Positions 1 to 8,679 are shown, numbered from the stretch's first letter. The stretch is 64,000 bases of DNA from Mycolicibacterium arabiense (GCF_010731815.2 NZ_AP022593.1:2294001-2358000), one strand, 5' to 3'. The notes: generated by a model not told the origin, from the sequence alone. Numbers and translations are program-made.

Positions 1-663
1 AACGCCGGCCGGTCGATCCGCCGCTCGGTGAGCGCGTCGACCGACCGCCTGCACGACTACGAGCGCGTCATGGCGGTCAACTACTTCGGCGCCGTACGAA
101 TGGTGCTGGCGCTGTTGCCGCACTGGCGGGAGCGCCGATTCGGCCACGTGGTCAACGTGTCCAGTGCGGGCGTGCAGGCCAACAGCCCGAAGTACAGCGC
201 CTATGTTCCGACGAAGGCCGCGCTCGACGCCTTCGCCGACGTGGTGGGCACCGAGACGCTCTCGGACCACGTGACGTTCACCAACATCCACATGCCGCTG
301 GTGAAGACGCCGATGATCGCCCCGTCGCGCCAACTCAACCCGATGCCGGCCATCACCGCCGAACACGCCGCGGCAATGGTCGTGCGAGGGCTCGTCGACA
401 AGCCCGCGCGGATCGACACCCCGGTCGGGACGCTGGCCGATCTCGGAACGTACGTCGTCCCGAAGTTGTCCCGCCGCATACTGCACCAGCTCTACCTCGG
501 GTATCCGGACTCCCCCGCGGCCCGTGGGGAGAGCCCCGCGGAGCCCGCGGTGCGACGGTCGAAGCCGCCCGCCCGGCCCGCCGTTCCCCAGGTGCGTCTC
601 CCCGGCGCGATCACCCGGCCCGTCACGCGGGCGGTGCGACTGATCCCCGGCGTGCACTGGTAA
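1..663 (+). CDS. Short-chain dehydrogenase/reductase (3' part, 5' end outside window)
   Basis: The reading frame is open from base 1, so the gene begins to the left of the window and lacks its N-terminal NAD(P)-binding TGxxxGxG part. The first visible residues, NAGRS, are the NNAG-type motif of the SDR fold. They are followed by the catalytic Ser in VNVSSAG and the catalytic Tyr-Lys pair in YVPTK. The last 40 or so residues are Pro/Ala/Arg-rich and look like a loose tail. The product is a cytoplasmic NAD(P)-dependent oxidoreductase whose substrate cannot be inferred. It stops 25 bases before the next gene on the same strand. Confidence 0.85.
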   Translation, partial: NAGRSIRRSVSASTDRLHDYERVMAVNYFGAVRMVLALLPHWRERRFGHVVNVSSAGVQANSPKYSAYVPTKAALDAFADVVGTETLSDHVTFTNIHMPLVKTPMIAPSRQLNPMPAITAEHAAAMVVRGLVDKPARIDTPVGTLADLGTYVVPKLSRRILHQLYLGYPDSPAARGESPAEPAVRRSKPPARPAVPQVRLPGAITRPVTRAVRLIPGVHW

Positions 664-688
664 CCGCCTCGCCCCTATCGTTGGCGGC

Positions 689-1741
689 GTGACGGAGGCC
701 GAGGCGTTACCCGTGTTCGCCGACGTGGACACCGGCGTCGACGACGCCATGGCGCTCGCCTATCTGTTCGCGAGCGACGACGCCCACGTGGTGGGCATTG
801 CCTCCACCGCGGGCAACGTGCCCGTCGATCAGGTGTGCACCAACAACTTCGGGCTACTCGAACTGTGCGGTCGCACGGGGATACCCGTATCCAGGGGAGC
901 CGACGGTCCGCTGTCGATCCCGCTGCGCACCGCCGAGGACACCCACGGCCCGGAGGGACTCGGCTATGCCCGATTGCCTCCCGTCGACGGACGACTGACC
1001 GACTACGACGCGGCGCAGGCGTGGGTGCGCGCGGCGCGGGAGCATCCGGGGAAACTGGTCGGCCTCGCCGTGGGCCCGCTGACGAACCTCGCGCTGGCGA
1101 TGCGCATCGAGCCCGCACTGCCGCGGCTGCTGCGGCGCCTGGTGATCATGGGCGGCGCCTTCGGCTACCGCGGAAACACCACGCCGGTGTCCGAGTGGAA
1201 CGTCCACGTGGACCCCGAGGCAGCCTCCGAGGTCTTCAACGTGTGGGGCGCGGCGTGGGGGTTGGAGAAGCCCTCGCACCTGCCGATCGTGTTGGGCCTC
1301 AACCTCACCGAACACGCCGCGATGACACCGTCGACGCTCGGGCGCCTCGCCGCCGCAGCCGGGTCGTCGACCACGCCGATGAGCGTGCTCGACGACCGCG
1401 GCACGCGATCGGCCGCCGCGAATCCCCTGATCCGCGTCCTCGAGGATGCGATGCGGTTCTACTTCGAGTTCCACTTCGACCAGGGCGAGGGATACCTCGC
1501 ACACCTGCACGATCCACTCGCCGCCGCGGTGGCGCTCGATCCCGACCTGGTGCGCTACCGGCAGGCGACGGTCGACGTCGAGCTGACCGGCACGTTGACC
1601 CGCGGGATGACGGTGGCCGATTGGTCCGGCGCGTGGGGTCGTTACCCCAACGCGCACATCGGTGTCGAGGTCGACCCCGAGGCGTTCTTCGACCGCTTCA
1701 TCGCCCGGGTGGGGCCGTTCGCGGCGAGCCTGGTCTCCTAG
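689..1741 (+). CDS. Nucleoside hydrolase (IUNH family)
   Basis: This 350-residue protein matches the inosine-uridine preferring nucleoside hydrolase family, which cleaves the N-glycosidic bond of ribonucleosides to base and ribose. The N-terminus has the calcium/ribose-binding motif DVDTGVDDA (Asp12, 14, 18, 19). A conserved His-Asp pair occurs near the C-terminus in HDPLAAAVALD. The start is GTG at 689; the next in-frame codons lead directly into the conserved first strand. Base specificity cannot be read from the sequence. The stop codon overlaps the stop of the convergent ohr gene. Confidence 0.85.
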   Translation: MTEAEALPVFADVDTGVDDAMALAYLFASDDAHVVGIASTAGNVPVDQVCTNNFGLLELCGRTGIPVSRGADGPLSIPLRTAEDTHGPEGLGYARLPPVDGRLTDYDAAQAWVRAAREHPGKLVGLAVGPLTNLALAMRIEPALPRLLRRLVIMGGAFGYRGNTTPVSEWNVHVDPEAASEVFNVWGAAWGLEKPSHLPIVLGLNLTEHAAMTPSTLGRLAAAAGSSTTPMSVLDDRGTRSAAANPLIRVLEDAMRFYFEFHFDQGEGYLAHLHDPLAAAVALDPDLVRYRQATVDVELTGTLTRGMTVADWSGAWGRYPNAHIGVEVDPEAFFDRFIARVGPFAASLVS

Positions 1742-2160
1742 TCGTCGCCGACGGTGAGCGTCACCTCGATGTTGCCGCGGGTGGCGTTCGAGTAGGGGCA
1801 CACCTGGTGCGCCTTCTCGGCCAGCGCCTGCGCCGCGTCGTGATCGAGGTTGGGCAGGGTGATCTCCAGCTCGACTGCGAGACCGAAACCGCCGCCGTCG
1901 ATCTGACCGAGCGAAACCCGTGCTCCCACTGCGGAATCGGAGACGTCGGCCTTCTCCTGACGGGCGACCAGTCGCAGCGCCGAGTGGAAGCAGGCGGCGT
2001 AGCCGACGGCGAAGAGCTGCTCGGGGTTGGTGCCGTTGCCACCGCCACCGAGTTCGGTCGGCGTGGCCAGGTCGAGGTCGAGGCGTCCGTCGGAGGTGCG
2101 GCCGTGGCCGTCCCTGCCCTCGCCGGTGGCCAGTGCCTCTGCGGTGTAGAGAGTCTTCAC
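1738..2160 (-). CDS. ohr: Organic hydroperoxide resistance protein Ohr
   Basis: This 140-residue OsmC/Ohr-family thiol peroxidase reduces organic hydroperoxides to alcohols in the cytoplasm. Both redox cysteines are visible: one in GYAACFHSAL and one in HQVCPYSNATRGN. The GTG start at 2160 gives the typical first residues VKTLYTAEA, and a strong AAGGAAGG ribosome site lies just upstream. A longer frame reading leftward from 2280 is only the overlap with ohrR. The start overlaps the stop of ohrR (GTGA), so the two are translationally coupled, which is unusual because ohr and ohrR are more often separate units. Confidence 0.93.
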   Translation of the reverse strand: MKTLYTAEALATGEGRDGHGRTSDGRLDLDLATPTELGGGGNGTNPEQLFAVGYAACFHSALRLVARQEKADVSDSAVGARVSLGQIDGGGFGLAVELEITLPNLDHDAAQALAEKAHQVCPYSNATRGNIEVTLTVGDD

Positions 2161-2603
2161 GAGTCTTTCCTTCCTTCGGATGCGCTGAGCGCATCGGTGA
2201 GTCGACGGACCGCGTCGCGCAGGCCCTCGGCGTCTCGAGCGGTCATGCCGGTCGCGGAGAACAGCTGCTCCGGGATGCACTCGGCCCGGCCCGAGAGCCG
2301 GCGGCCCTCGGGGGTGAGGGTGACCTCGACGACGCGCTCGTCCTCGCGTGACCGCTGCCTGCTGATGAGACCGCCGGCCTCCAGGCGCTTCAACAACGGG
2401 GACAGCGTGCCGGAGTCGAGGTGCAGCCGGTCACCGAGACGCCGGACGGTGACCTGCTCCTCCTCCCACAGCACCAGCATCACGAGGTACTGCGGGTAGG
2501 TGAGGTTCAGTTCGGCCAGGATCGGCCGGTAGGCGGCGGTCATCGCGCGCGACGCCGAGTACAGCGCGAAGCACAACTGATCATCGATTCCGACCACCGC
2601 CAT
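2157..2603 (-). CDS. ohrR: OhrR, peroxide-sensing MarR-type repressor
   Basis: This 148-residue winged-helix repressor senses organic peroxides through a single reactive cysteine. That cysteine is Cys11 in DQLCFALYSASRAM, the signature position of OhrR proteins, and is followed by the family segment LNLTYPQYLVMLVLWEE. In the reduced state OhrR represses ohr; oxidation of the cysteine releases DNA. The ATG at 2603 was chosen over an upstream TTG at 2639 because the family starts 10-20 residues before the cysteine and because the TTG start would lie inside the probable operator. It is the first gene of an ohrR-ohr operon. Confidence 0.9.
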   Translation of the reverse strand: MAVVGIDDQLCFALYSASRAMTAAYRPILAELNLTYPQYLVMLVLWEEEQVTVRRLGDRLHLDSGTLSPLLKRLEAGGLISRQRSREDERVVEVTLTPEGRRLSGRAECIPEQLFSATGMTARDAEGLRDAVRRLTDALSASEGRKDS

Positions 2604-2620
2604 GCCAAGGACGGTAGCCC

Positions 2621-2640
2621 TCAATTCAATTGTGCACAAT
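2621..2640. promoter_or_regulatory. Probable OhrR operator
   Basis: An AT-rich stretch just upstream of ohrR contains the perfect 12-bp palindrome ATTGTGCACAAT (2629-2640) and an overlapping CAATTCAATTG. OhrR sites in other bacteria are AT-rich palindromes with CAATT/AATTG half-sites, so autoregulation from here is the natural inference. Confidence 0.6.
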
Positions 2641-2656
2641 CAATGTGTCGACGATC

Positions 2657-4360
2657 TCACTCGTAGACCCCTTCGAGGTACCACCTCCGCTGCCGGTAGC
2701 ACAGCAGCATCGCGCATCCCGGACCTGCCTCCGACGGCGCCTCGAGCAGCACCTGCATGCGCGCGGTCCGCCCGGGACCGGACTGCCGGGTCGAGGAATG
2801 CCCCCCGTCCCACCATCTTTCGTCCACCGGCCACGGCCCTGCCCACCAGCTCACCGTGCCCACCCGCGCGCCGCGATCGGCCCCGGCCGCGGGAAGCAAT
2901 GCAGCCACCAGCGGGGTGGGCGAATCCGCCACCCGAAGACGCGCCGGATCCGTGGAGAGCATCCCGCGACTGGTCACCCGCACCGGCGTGCCGTCGACGT
3001 CGAGCACCTCCACGGGATCGTCGAGCAGCACCGTCGGCGACGGATCCGGCAGCTGCCCCGGCCACGGCTGCGTGGGATCGGCCCGCGGCACCGGTTCGTC
3101 GCCCAGCGGGGTGAACGAGATGCGTTCGGCCGGCCCACGCCCACCACTGAGCACCGGCACCCGCACCGCTTCCGGCCCCAGCAGACCCTGCACCCGCACC
3201 AGTGCCCGTCGGGCCCGCAGCCTGTCCTCGTCACCGGACGATCCCCACAGCGGCAGCTGCAACGCCGAGGACGACACCACCTCCACCGGGTGCAGACGCA
3301 GCATGGTGATGGGCGCGGTCGGCCGGTCCTGCATGCGCCGGTTCAGCCAGCCGTCCAGCTGCCAGCGCACGCGGTCGGCCGTGGCATCCTCGGTGAGTGG
3401 TTCCGCGCACCGCCAAACCCGTTGCAGTTCTTCGCCGTTCTCGGTGACGGCGTGGATGGCCAGTCGAGTGCAGCCGATGCCCGCCGCCTCCAGGCTGCGG
3501 TGCAGTTCGGCGGCCAGCGACCGCCCGGCGAATGCCGCCGCGTCGACCCGCTCCACCGGTGGATCGCACATGCGCACGGCGTCGAGGTCCAGCGGCGGCT
3601 CCCTGCCCGACGGCCCACGCGAGGACTCGCCGCGGGCGAACCGGTGGGCGGCCACGGCGTCCGCACCGAAGCGGGACGCCACGTCGGTGCGGGACAACTC
3701 GGCGAACTGGCCGACCGTTCGGATGCCCATGCGCCACAACAGGTCCGCCAATTCGTCGCGGTGAGGATCGGCCAGGCTCGGCTCGGCGGCCAGCTGGCGG
3801 ATGGACAGCGGTGCCAGGAACCGGGCGTCCTCCCCCGGTTCGACGATCCGGCCTGCCCGCGCCGCGAACACCGCGGTGGCCAGCTGGTCGGCGACACCGA
3901 CCTGACACTCCGCGCCGGCAGCCGCCACGGCGTCGACGAGCCGCTCGGCCGCGCCCTGCTCCGAACCGAAGTAGCGGGCCGCCCCGCGGACCGACAGCAC
4001 CAACAGCCCCGGCCTCAACACCTCGGCGCGGGGCACCACCTCGTCCACCGCCGCCGTCACGCCCTCGAAGTGCCGCGCGTCGCGGGCCGGGTCGGCGGCC
4101 GCGACGTGCAACTGCGGACACCGCGCCTGCGCCTCCCGGCGCCGCAGCCCGCGGCGTACCCCGGCCGCGCGCGCCGCGGCCGAGCAGGCCACCACGCGAT
4201 TGGCCAGCGTCACGGCCACCGGCTCGGTCGGCGGCAGACCCGCTGCCGCCGCGGCCGCCACGGCAGGCCAGTCCATGCACCAGATCGCCAGCACCCGGGT
4301 GGCCCTGACCGTGGTTGCCCTGACCCTGGTTGCCCCGACCGAGGCGGCCGGCCCCGTCAC
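2657..4360 (-). CDS. imuB: ImuB, Y-family polymerase-like mutasome protein
   Basis: This protein of about 567 residues is related to Y-family DNA polymerases. In mycobacteria ImuB is catalytically inactive and bridges DnaE2 and ImuA' to the beta clamp during damage-induced mutagenesis. The N-terminal RVLAIWCMDWPAV and the palm/finger region are recognisable. The clamp-binding motif QLPLWG lies about two thirds along. The GTG at 4360 follows the imuA' stop by one base, and a second GTG at 4294 directly precedes LAIWC; the shorter form (545 residues) is closer to the usual length. The extra N-terminus contains a small 15-base tandem repeat. Confidence 0.9.
   Translation of the reverse strand: MTGPAASVGATRVRATTVRATRVLAIWCMDWPAVAAAAAAGLPPTEPVAVTLANRVVACSAAARAAGVRRGLRRREAQARCPQLHVAAADPARDARHFEGVTAAVDEVVPRAEVLRPGLLVLSVRGAARYFGSEQGAAERLVDAVAAAGAECQVGVADQLATAVFAARAGRIVEPGEDARFLAPLSIRQLAAEPSLADPHRDELADLLWRMGIRTVGQFAELSRTDVASRFGADAVAAHRFARGESSRGPSGREPPLDLDAVRMCDPPVERVDAAAFAGRSLAAELHRSLEAAGIGCTRLAIHAVTENGEELQRVWRCAEPLTEDATADRVRWQLDGWLNRRMQDRPTAPITMLRLHPVEVVSSSALQLPLWGSSGDEDRLRARRALVRVQGLLGPEAVRVPVLSGGRGPAERISFTPLGDEPVPRADPTQPWPGQLPDPSPTVLLDDPVEVLDVDGTPVRVTSRGMLSTDPARLRVADSPTPLVAALLPAAGADRGARVGTVSWWAGPWPVDERWWDGGHSSTRQSGPGRTARMQVLLEAPSEAGPGCAMLLCYRQRRWYLEGVYE
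4297..4340. repeat. 15-base tandem repeat at the imuB N-terminus
   Basis: Three imperfect copies of a unit like GTGGTTGCCCTGACC lie in a row. On the minus strand they encode repeated VRATT/VRATR just before the conserved LAIWC start of ImuB. They separate the two possible GTG starts. Confidence 0.7.
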
Positions 4361-4361
4361 G

Positions 4362-5069
4362 TCACCCGCCCACGGCGCGCAGCGGATCACTCGCCCGGCC
4401 GCGGCCACGCATGGCCAGCCGCACGCGGCTGATCCGGCCGCACCCCGGTATCGGCGCCCCCGCGCCCGCACCCGTCACGTCGAAGCCGCAGACCCTGGCC
4501 TCCAGCCGGGCCGACGCACCCGGCCAGTCACCATTGGAGACCAGCAGGGTGCACTGCTTCTGCCGGGCACGCGCCGTCACCGCCCGCGCCCTGGTCGGCG
4601 CGACGGAACGTCCGCCCAGATTCAGCACCACCAGATCCAGGCCGTCCATCAGGACGGCGGCGACCTCGACCGGATCGGTGCCCGGATCGGGGATGACCGC
4701 AAGCCTGCTCAGGTCGGCGCCCATCTCGACTGCCGCCAGCAGTCCTACGTCGGGCATGCCGACGATCGCGGCATGCCCGCCTTCCGACGTCACCGCGGCC
4801 ACCATCGCGAGCAGGAGCGACCGCGCCCCCGACAGCACCGCCACCGCCCCCTTGGGCAACCCCTTCGGAAGCAGATCCGCCAGCGATTCCGGCACCGGCA
4901 GCAAAGTCTCGGAGTCGGGTAGCAGCGCCTGTCGGGGTGTCGCGGTAGGCTGCGGCGAAGCAGTGCCTGCAGACCCCTTTCCGGACATTGCGGCCATCTT
5001 GCGACGCAGCTGTTCTACCTGCTCAGAGCGGTCGGAGCGGTGTTGGCGCAGACCCGTCGCACTGGTCAC
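4362..5069 (-). CDS. imuA': ImuA' (RecA-like fold accessory mutasome protein)
   Basis: This 235-residue protein is the mycobacterial ImuA', which works with ImuB and DnaE2 in error-prone translesion synthesis. It has a charged, coiled N-terminus ([19 protein letters not shown]) and then a RecA/SulA-like core with no intact Walker A motif ([15 protein letters not shown] takes its place). The GTG start at 5069 is preceded by GGGAGG at good spacing. It is the first gene of the imuA'-imuB operon and sits 37 bases downstream of a LexA box. dnaE2 is not in the window. Confidence 0.9.
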   Translation of the reverse strand: MTSATGLRQHRSDRSEQVEQLRRKMAAMSGKGSAGTASPQPTATPRQALLPDSETLLPVPESLADLLPKGLPKGAVAVLSGARSLLLAMVAAVTSEGGHAAIVGMPDVGLLAAVEMGADLSRLAVIPDPGTDPVEVAAVLMDGLDLVVLNLGGRSVAPTRARAVTARARQKQCTLLVSNGDWPGASARLEARVCGFDVTGAGAGAPIPGCGRISRVRLAMRGRGRASDPLRAVGG

Positions 5070-5106
5070 AGAAGCACCTCCCGCAACATCTGAATCAGGC
5101 GTTCAA

Positions 5107-5122
5107 TCGAACACTTGTTCGA
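5107..5122. promoter_or_regulatory. LexA (SOS) box upstream of imuA'
   Basis: TCGAACACTTGTTCGA is a perfect palindrome matching the mycobacterial/Gram-positive SOS box TCGAAC-N4-GTTCGA. Its place 37 bases before the imuA' start indicates LexA repression and induction by DNA damage, as known for this cassette in M. tuberculosis. Confidence 0.95.
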
Positions 5123-5476
5123 TACGTCGAGTAAACACTCACCCTCCGACAACCGTCAAGCGGATGAGGCTCCAAAGAGGGCCGCTCGGGCGTGTCGAGC
5201 CGCGGGGTCGGCCGCCTCTCCCCCCCGGTCGCTCCGCTCCTGCCCGCCAGCCCCAGTCGAGAGCGTCTCGGAATGACCATGCGGCGATTTGCCTCGTCGG
5301 TTAGAGTCAAGATCGCCAGAACCCACTTCGGGATGGGGCTGGTGTACGGGCCATGAACCGCAGGCAGAGGGACTCTTCTCGGGTCCTCGAAACCGAACCA
5401 CGGACCGTGCGGGATCGCGCTGCGATCCGCCGAAGATCACGTGTTCGCTACTCGGGGATAGTCAAAGGACAGCATC
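5123..5476. other. Intergenic region with candidate promoter and leader
   Basis: No convincing gene is present. TAGAGT at 5302-5307 inside CGGTTAGAGT fits a mycobacterial -10 (TAnnnT) and would give a leader of about 160 bases before the lipoprotein gene. The leader holds a perfect 7-bp hairpin, GGATCGC/GCGATCC, at 5412-5428. It ends with AAAGGA, a good ribosome site, before the ATG at 5477. I could not assign the leader to a known RNA family. Confidence 0.4.
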
Positions 5477-5731
5477 ATGAAGTCGAATCGTCTGGCTCGT
5501 CGCATCGCGGCGGCCGTGGGCGGAACCGCGATCGTTGCCATGGTCGGCTTGACTGCCGCCTGTGGAACCGACGAGGAAGAATCCCCCGAAACCACGACCA
5601 CCACCACCACTGAGACATCGGCCCCTTCGGTGTCACCCACCGAGAAGTCGATCAACCCCACTGGCGGAAACCTCTTCACGCCGTCGATCAAGGCGCCCCC
5701 GGCGCCGACCGCCGTTCCTGGCGACAACTGA
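5477..5731 (+). CDS. Small putative lipoprotein
   Basis: This 84-residue protein has a lipoprotein signal peptide: a basic start (KSNRLARR), a hydrophobic core, and the lipobox LTAAC with Cys at about position 29. The mature part is short, low in complexity and rich in Glu, Thr and Pro, including a run of seven Thr. It is probably exported, lipidated and anchored on the outer face of the plasma membrane. A small membrane-protein gene occupies the same position next to imuA' in M. tuberculosis (Rv3395A). No catalytic domain is visible and the function is unknown. Confidence 0.8.
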   Translation: MKSNRLARRIAAAVGGTAIVAMVGLTAACGTDEEESPETTTTTTTETSAPSVSPTEKSINPTGGNLFTPSIKAPPAPTAVPGDN

Positions 5732-5741
5732 CATCGCGCAG

Positions 5742-5810
5742 CCTCGGGAGCGTTGACCGACCCACCACCCCGTCACCGGGGCCGGTGGGCCGCGTCGGCG
5801 GCTCCCGAGG
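5742..5810. terminator. Nested hairpin after the lipoprotein gene
   Basis: An outer stem CCTCGGGAGC/GCTCCCGAGG (5742-5751 and 5801-5810) encloses CCCACC/GGTGGG and a central CCCCG/CGGGG stem. There is no T-tract, but the strength of the stack and its position between two units suggest transcription termination or RNA protection. Confidence 0.55.
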
Positions 5811-5831
5811 TACTGCGACAGTTCGACTCAC

Positions 5832-7469
5832 GTGGCTTCTCAGCCGTCACACCCCGTGACCGCGTCGCCGAGACGCGGCAGGCCCGGATGCTGGTTGCTG
5901 GTCTCGATCGTCGCCGTGAGCCTGCTGGTCGCCTCCGATCTGAGAATGCGACCGGACCCTCGGGCCCACACGATCGACGGACCATTCGCACTGCTGCTCG
6001 CGGCGTCGACCGATCTCGGCCCCGCACGTGGTGACCACGTTCAACTGACCGCCACCCTCAACCGGGCCGAGCAGCCCCGTGCACTCACCGAATGGGCTGC
6101 CGGACAAGAACTCTCGGTCCGATGGCGACCCGGCGACGGCTGGGCGGTGCTCGAGGGAGCACCGACCGCGGTGGCCAACGCCTTCGCCGTCGAGGTCCAC
6201 GACTACCGCGGCAAGCGCGGCCAGGAGTTCTACGCCTCACCGCAGCAACCGCAGGTGCCGCCATCCCTGCGGCACGAGGTCGCCGAACTCGGCCGGATCC
6301 TGAGCTACATGCCGCACAGCATGTCCCGGCCGGACCTGCCGCTCGACGTGCCCGACCGCGGCCTGGACCCCACCGCACTGCTCAACACCTACAACGTCAC
6401 CCCACTGGCCCGCGCAGGGTTCACCGGCAAGGGCCAGACGATCGTGATCTTCGCGTTCGACGGCTTCGCCCAGACCGACCTCGACACGTTCACCTCGACG
6501 TTCGGACTTCCGCCGTTCACCCCCGTCGTGGTCGGTGGCCAGGCGGGCAGGCCCCGCGGCGAGTTGACGATGGATCTGCAAGTGGCGCATGCCATTGCGC
6601 CCGACGCGACCAAGGTCGTCGTCAACGCCAGACCCACCGTCGAGGGCGAGGGTGGCTACGTGAAGATCGGCCAGATGCTCGAGCAGACCGACCGCGACTT
6701 CCCCGGCGCGGTGTGGAGTTTCTCCATCGGATGGGGTTGCGACAAGCTCCTCACCGCCGCGGATCTGGCACCGGTGCGCGCGGCGCTGGTGCGCGCACAC
6801 CGCAACGGGACGAGTTCGTTCAACGCCAGCGGTGATCTCGCCGGACTGGAGTGCCGGGGCGGCGACGACTGGGACTCACCACCCGGCGCGTCAGACGTCG
6901 GATTGGACTCCGTCGCTTCACTTCCCGAGATGACCAGCGTCGGCGGCACCACGCTGTCGACCGACTCCGCCGGCGGCTGGCTCTCCGAGCAGGCCTGGTT
7001 CGACGTGCCACTGTCCCAGGGCACCGGCGGCGGGGTGTCCACGCTGTTCGACACCCCGCCCTGGCAGCAGGGCATGATCACCAGCGTTGCGCCGGAACGG
7101 AACGGCGGCAAGCGCATGACACCGGACATCTCGGCGGTGGCCGATCCGTTCACCGGGGTGAAGATCGTGCTCGACGGCAATCTGGTGGTCGGTGGCGGCA
7201 CGTCGCAGTCAGCGCCGATATGGTCCGGGCTGGCAGCGGTGATGAACCAGTACCTGCTCGCCAACGGCGGCCGCGAGATTGGCGACGCGAACCCGGTGCT
7301 GTACCGCATCGCCGCGGGAGCGCCGCTGCCCGCCTTCCGCGACGTGACCCTTGGCGGCAATGCCGTCGACACGGCGGGCCCGGGGTATGACCTCGTCAGC
7401 GGACTCGGCACCCCGGACGTCGACAACCTGGTCCGCAACATCCTCATCCTTCAAAGGGCAACGCGATGA
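5832..7469 (+). CDS. S53 (sedolisin/kumamolisin-type) serine protease
   Basis: This 545-residue S53 peptidase is a secreted or membrane-anchored acid-type serine-carboxyl protease. A basic N-terminus precedes a hydrophobic segment (WLLVSIVAVSLLVAS, about residues 21-35), then a compact prodomain to about residue 165. Catalytic Glu and Asp are in GELTMDLQ with the proper three-residue gap. The oxyanion Asp is in NASGDLAG and the nucleophile Ser is in GGTSQSAPIWSGL. The C-terminal calcium site is AGPGYDLVSGLGTPD. The GTG start has a weak ribosome site, so the true start may be a few codons later. It overlaps the next gene by 4 bp (ATGA), so the three genes that follow each other form one operon. 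Confidence 0.88.
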   Translation: MASQPSHPVTASPRRGRPGCWLLVSIVAVSLLVASDLRMRPDPRAHTIDGPFALLLAASTDLGPARGDHVQLTATLNRAEQPRALTEWAAGQELSVRWRPGDGWAVLEGAPTAVANAFAVEVHDYRGKRGQEFYASPQQPQVPPSLRHEVAELGRILSYMPHSMSRPDLPLDVPDRGLDPTALLNTYNVTPLARAGFTGKGQTIVIFAFDGFAQTDLDTFTSTFGLPPFTPVVVGGQAGRPRGELTMDLQVAHAIAPDATKVVVNARPTVEGEGGYVKIGQMLEQTDRDFPGAVWSFSIGWGCDKLLTAADLAPVRAALVRAHRNGTSSFNASGDLAGLECRGGDDWDSPPGASDVGLDSVASLPEMTSVGGTTLSTDSAGGWLSEQAWFDVPLSQGTGGGVSTLFDTPPWQQGMITSVAPERNGGKRMTPDISAVADPFTGVKIVLDGNLVVGGGTSQSAPIWSGLAAVMNQYLLANGGREIGDANPVLYRIAAGAPLPAFRDVTLGGNAVDTAGPGYDLVSGLGTPDVDNLVRNILILQRATR

Positions 7470-8677
7470 GCACAGACGACACGACCACCGACGACGACCG
7501 CCCCACCATGGAGTGCTCGGTCTGTCAGACCGACGTCCCCGCCGGTGAGTTCTGCGGCCTGTGCGGCTGCCATCTCAAGGAGCAGCCCGGCAATGGGCCG
7601 GAGTGGTTGCGGTGGCGCGCTTTCAGCGCCTCCCCCGGCGAGAACCTGTTCACGCCCAACATCGTCAGCTCGTTGTTCCCCCACCTGGCGTCGGGCTCGC
7701 GAACGCCGTTCCTGCTCGGGCTCTGCCTGCTGCTGGCGGCGCTGGTGGCCGCGACGGTCTTCCGCCTCCCCGGCGCGCTGATCACCGTCGCCGCCCTGGG
7801 TCTGCCGCTGCTGTTCCTCATCTACCTGCAGGAGGCCGACGTCTACCGCGACATCCCGTCGGCGACGCTGGTGGGCACCGCTGCGCTCGGCATCGGCATC
7901 GGTGTCGGCTGGGTGCTGCTGACCGGCGAGATGGTCTCCAACGCCTACGACGTCCCCCTCGGCGCGGGCGTCGCGGCGGCCCGAGTGCTACGCGACGGTC
8001 TCGGCGTTCCCCTCGGCGGGATGCTGCTGATGCTCGCCCCTGCGGTGATCGTCCGGCTGGTACGTCCTGGCGGCCGGGAAGCGTTGGACGGCTTCGCGAT
8101 CGGTGCGCTGGGCGCCCTGATGTGCACCGGCGCGGCCACGCTCACCCGGCTCGCGCCGCAGTTCAAGACCGGCATGGTGGCCAAGGCCAGGCCGATCGAC
8201 GGACTGATGGTCGAGGCGGGCATCCGCGGGATCGCCGTCCCGCTCACCGCCGCATGCGTCGGTGGCCTGATCGGCGCCGCGCTCTGGTTCACCCGCCCGG
8301 CGAACAAGAAGCATCAGCACCGCAACTTCGTGCGCCTCACCCTGTTCCTCATGGGCATCGCGGTGATGGCCATCTACGCCGCCCTCGGATTGGTCGACGT
8401 GGCGCAGGTGTCCCAATTCGTGCAACTGGCAGTTCATCTCGCCGTCGCTGCCGTGGCGCTGCTGCTGCTCCGGGTGGGTCTGCACCTGGCGCTGCTGCAC
8501 GAACAGCACGACGAGATCTTCGACGAACCCATCCAGTGTCCGCACTGCGGTCACGTCATCCCCGACATGGCGTTCTGCCCCGCATGCGGCGCGGCAACGC
8601 ACGCGGCGTCCCGGTCGTCGCGGTCGGCCCGACGTGAGGCGCGACCGGTGCGCATCGAACCGGACGGGGCGACGTAG
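7466..8677 (+). CDS. Polytopic membrane protein with N- and C-terminal zinc ribbons
   Basis: This 403-residue protein begins with a Cys4 zinc ribbon (CSVCQTD...CGLCGCH, about residues 13-34) and ends with a second one (CPHCGHVIPD...CPACGA, about residues 360-380). Between them are roughly eight to nine hydrophobic segments. Both ribbons are probably cytoplasmic. The architecture suggests a membrane platform with two small metal-binding heads. It is coupled to the S53 protease gene upstream (ATGA overlap) and lies two bases from the next gene. No specific function is known to me; a role in export, maturation or control of the protease is inference from context. Confidence 0.75.
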   Translation: MSTDDTTTDDDRPTMECSVCQTDVPAGEFCGLCGCHLKEQPGNGPEWLRWRAFSASPGENLFTPNIVSSLFPHLASGSRTPFLLGLCLLLAALVAATVFRLPGALITVAALGLPLLFLIYLQEADVYRDIPSATLVGTAALGIGIGVGWVLLTGEMVSNAYDVPLGAGVAAARVLRDGLGVPLGGMLLMLAPAVIVRLVRPGGREALDGFAIGALGALMCTGAATLTRLAPQFKTGMVAKARPIDGLMVEAGIRGIAVPLTAACVGGLIGAALWFTRPANKKHQHRNFVRLTLFLMGIAVMAIYAALGLVDVAQVSQFVQLAVHLAVAAVALLLLRVGLHLALLHEQHDEIFDEPIQCPHCGHVIPDMAFCPACGAATHAASRSSRSARREARPVRIEPDGAT

Positions 8678-8679
8678 CC

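Noticed and set aside
2604..2639. Longer OhrR starting at TTG 2639
   Set aside because: It adds 12 residues not typical of the family and its start codon lies inside the ATTGTGCACAAT palindrome.
2630..4432. 600-codon open frame on the plus strand
   Set aside because: Antisense to imuB, composition Arg/His/Pro-rich with no motif; imuB in the opposite strand is clearly the real gene.
5302..5476. Assignment of the lipoprotein leader to a cyclic-di-AMP (ydaO) riboswitch
   Set aside because: A few short stretches looked suggestive, but the conserved core could not be laid out, so no family is claimed.
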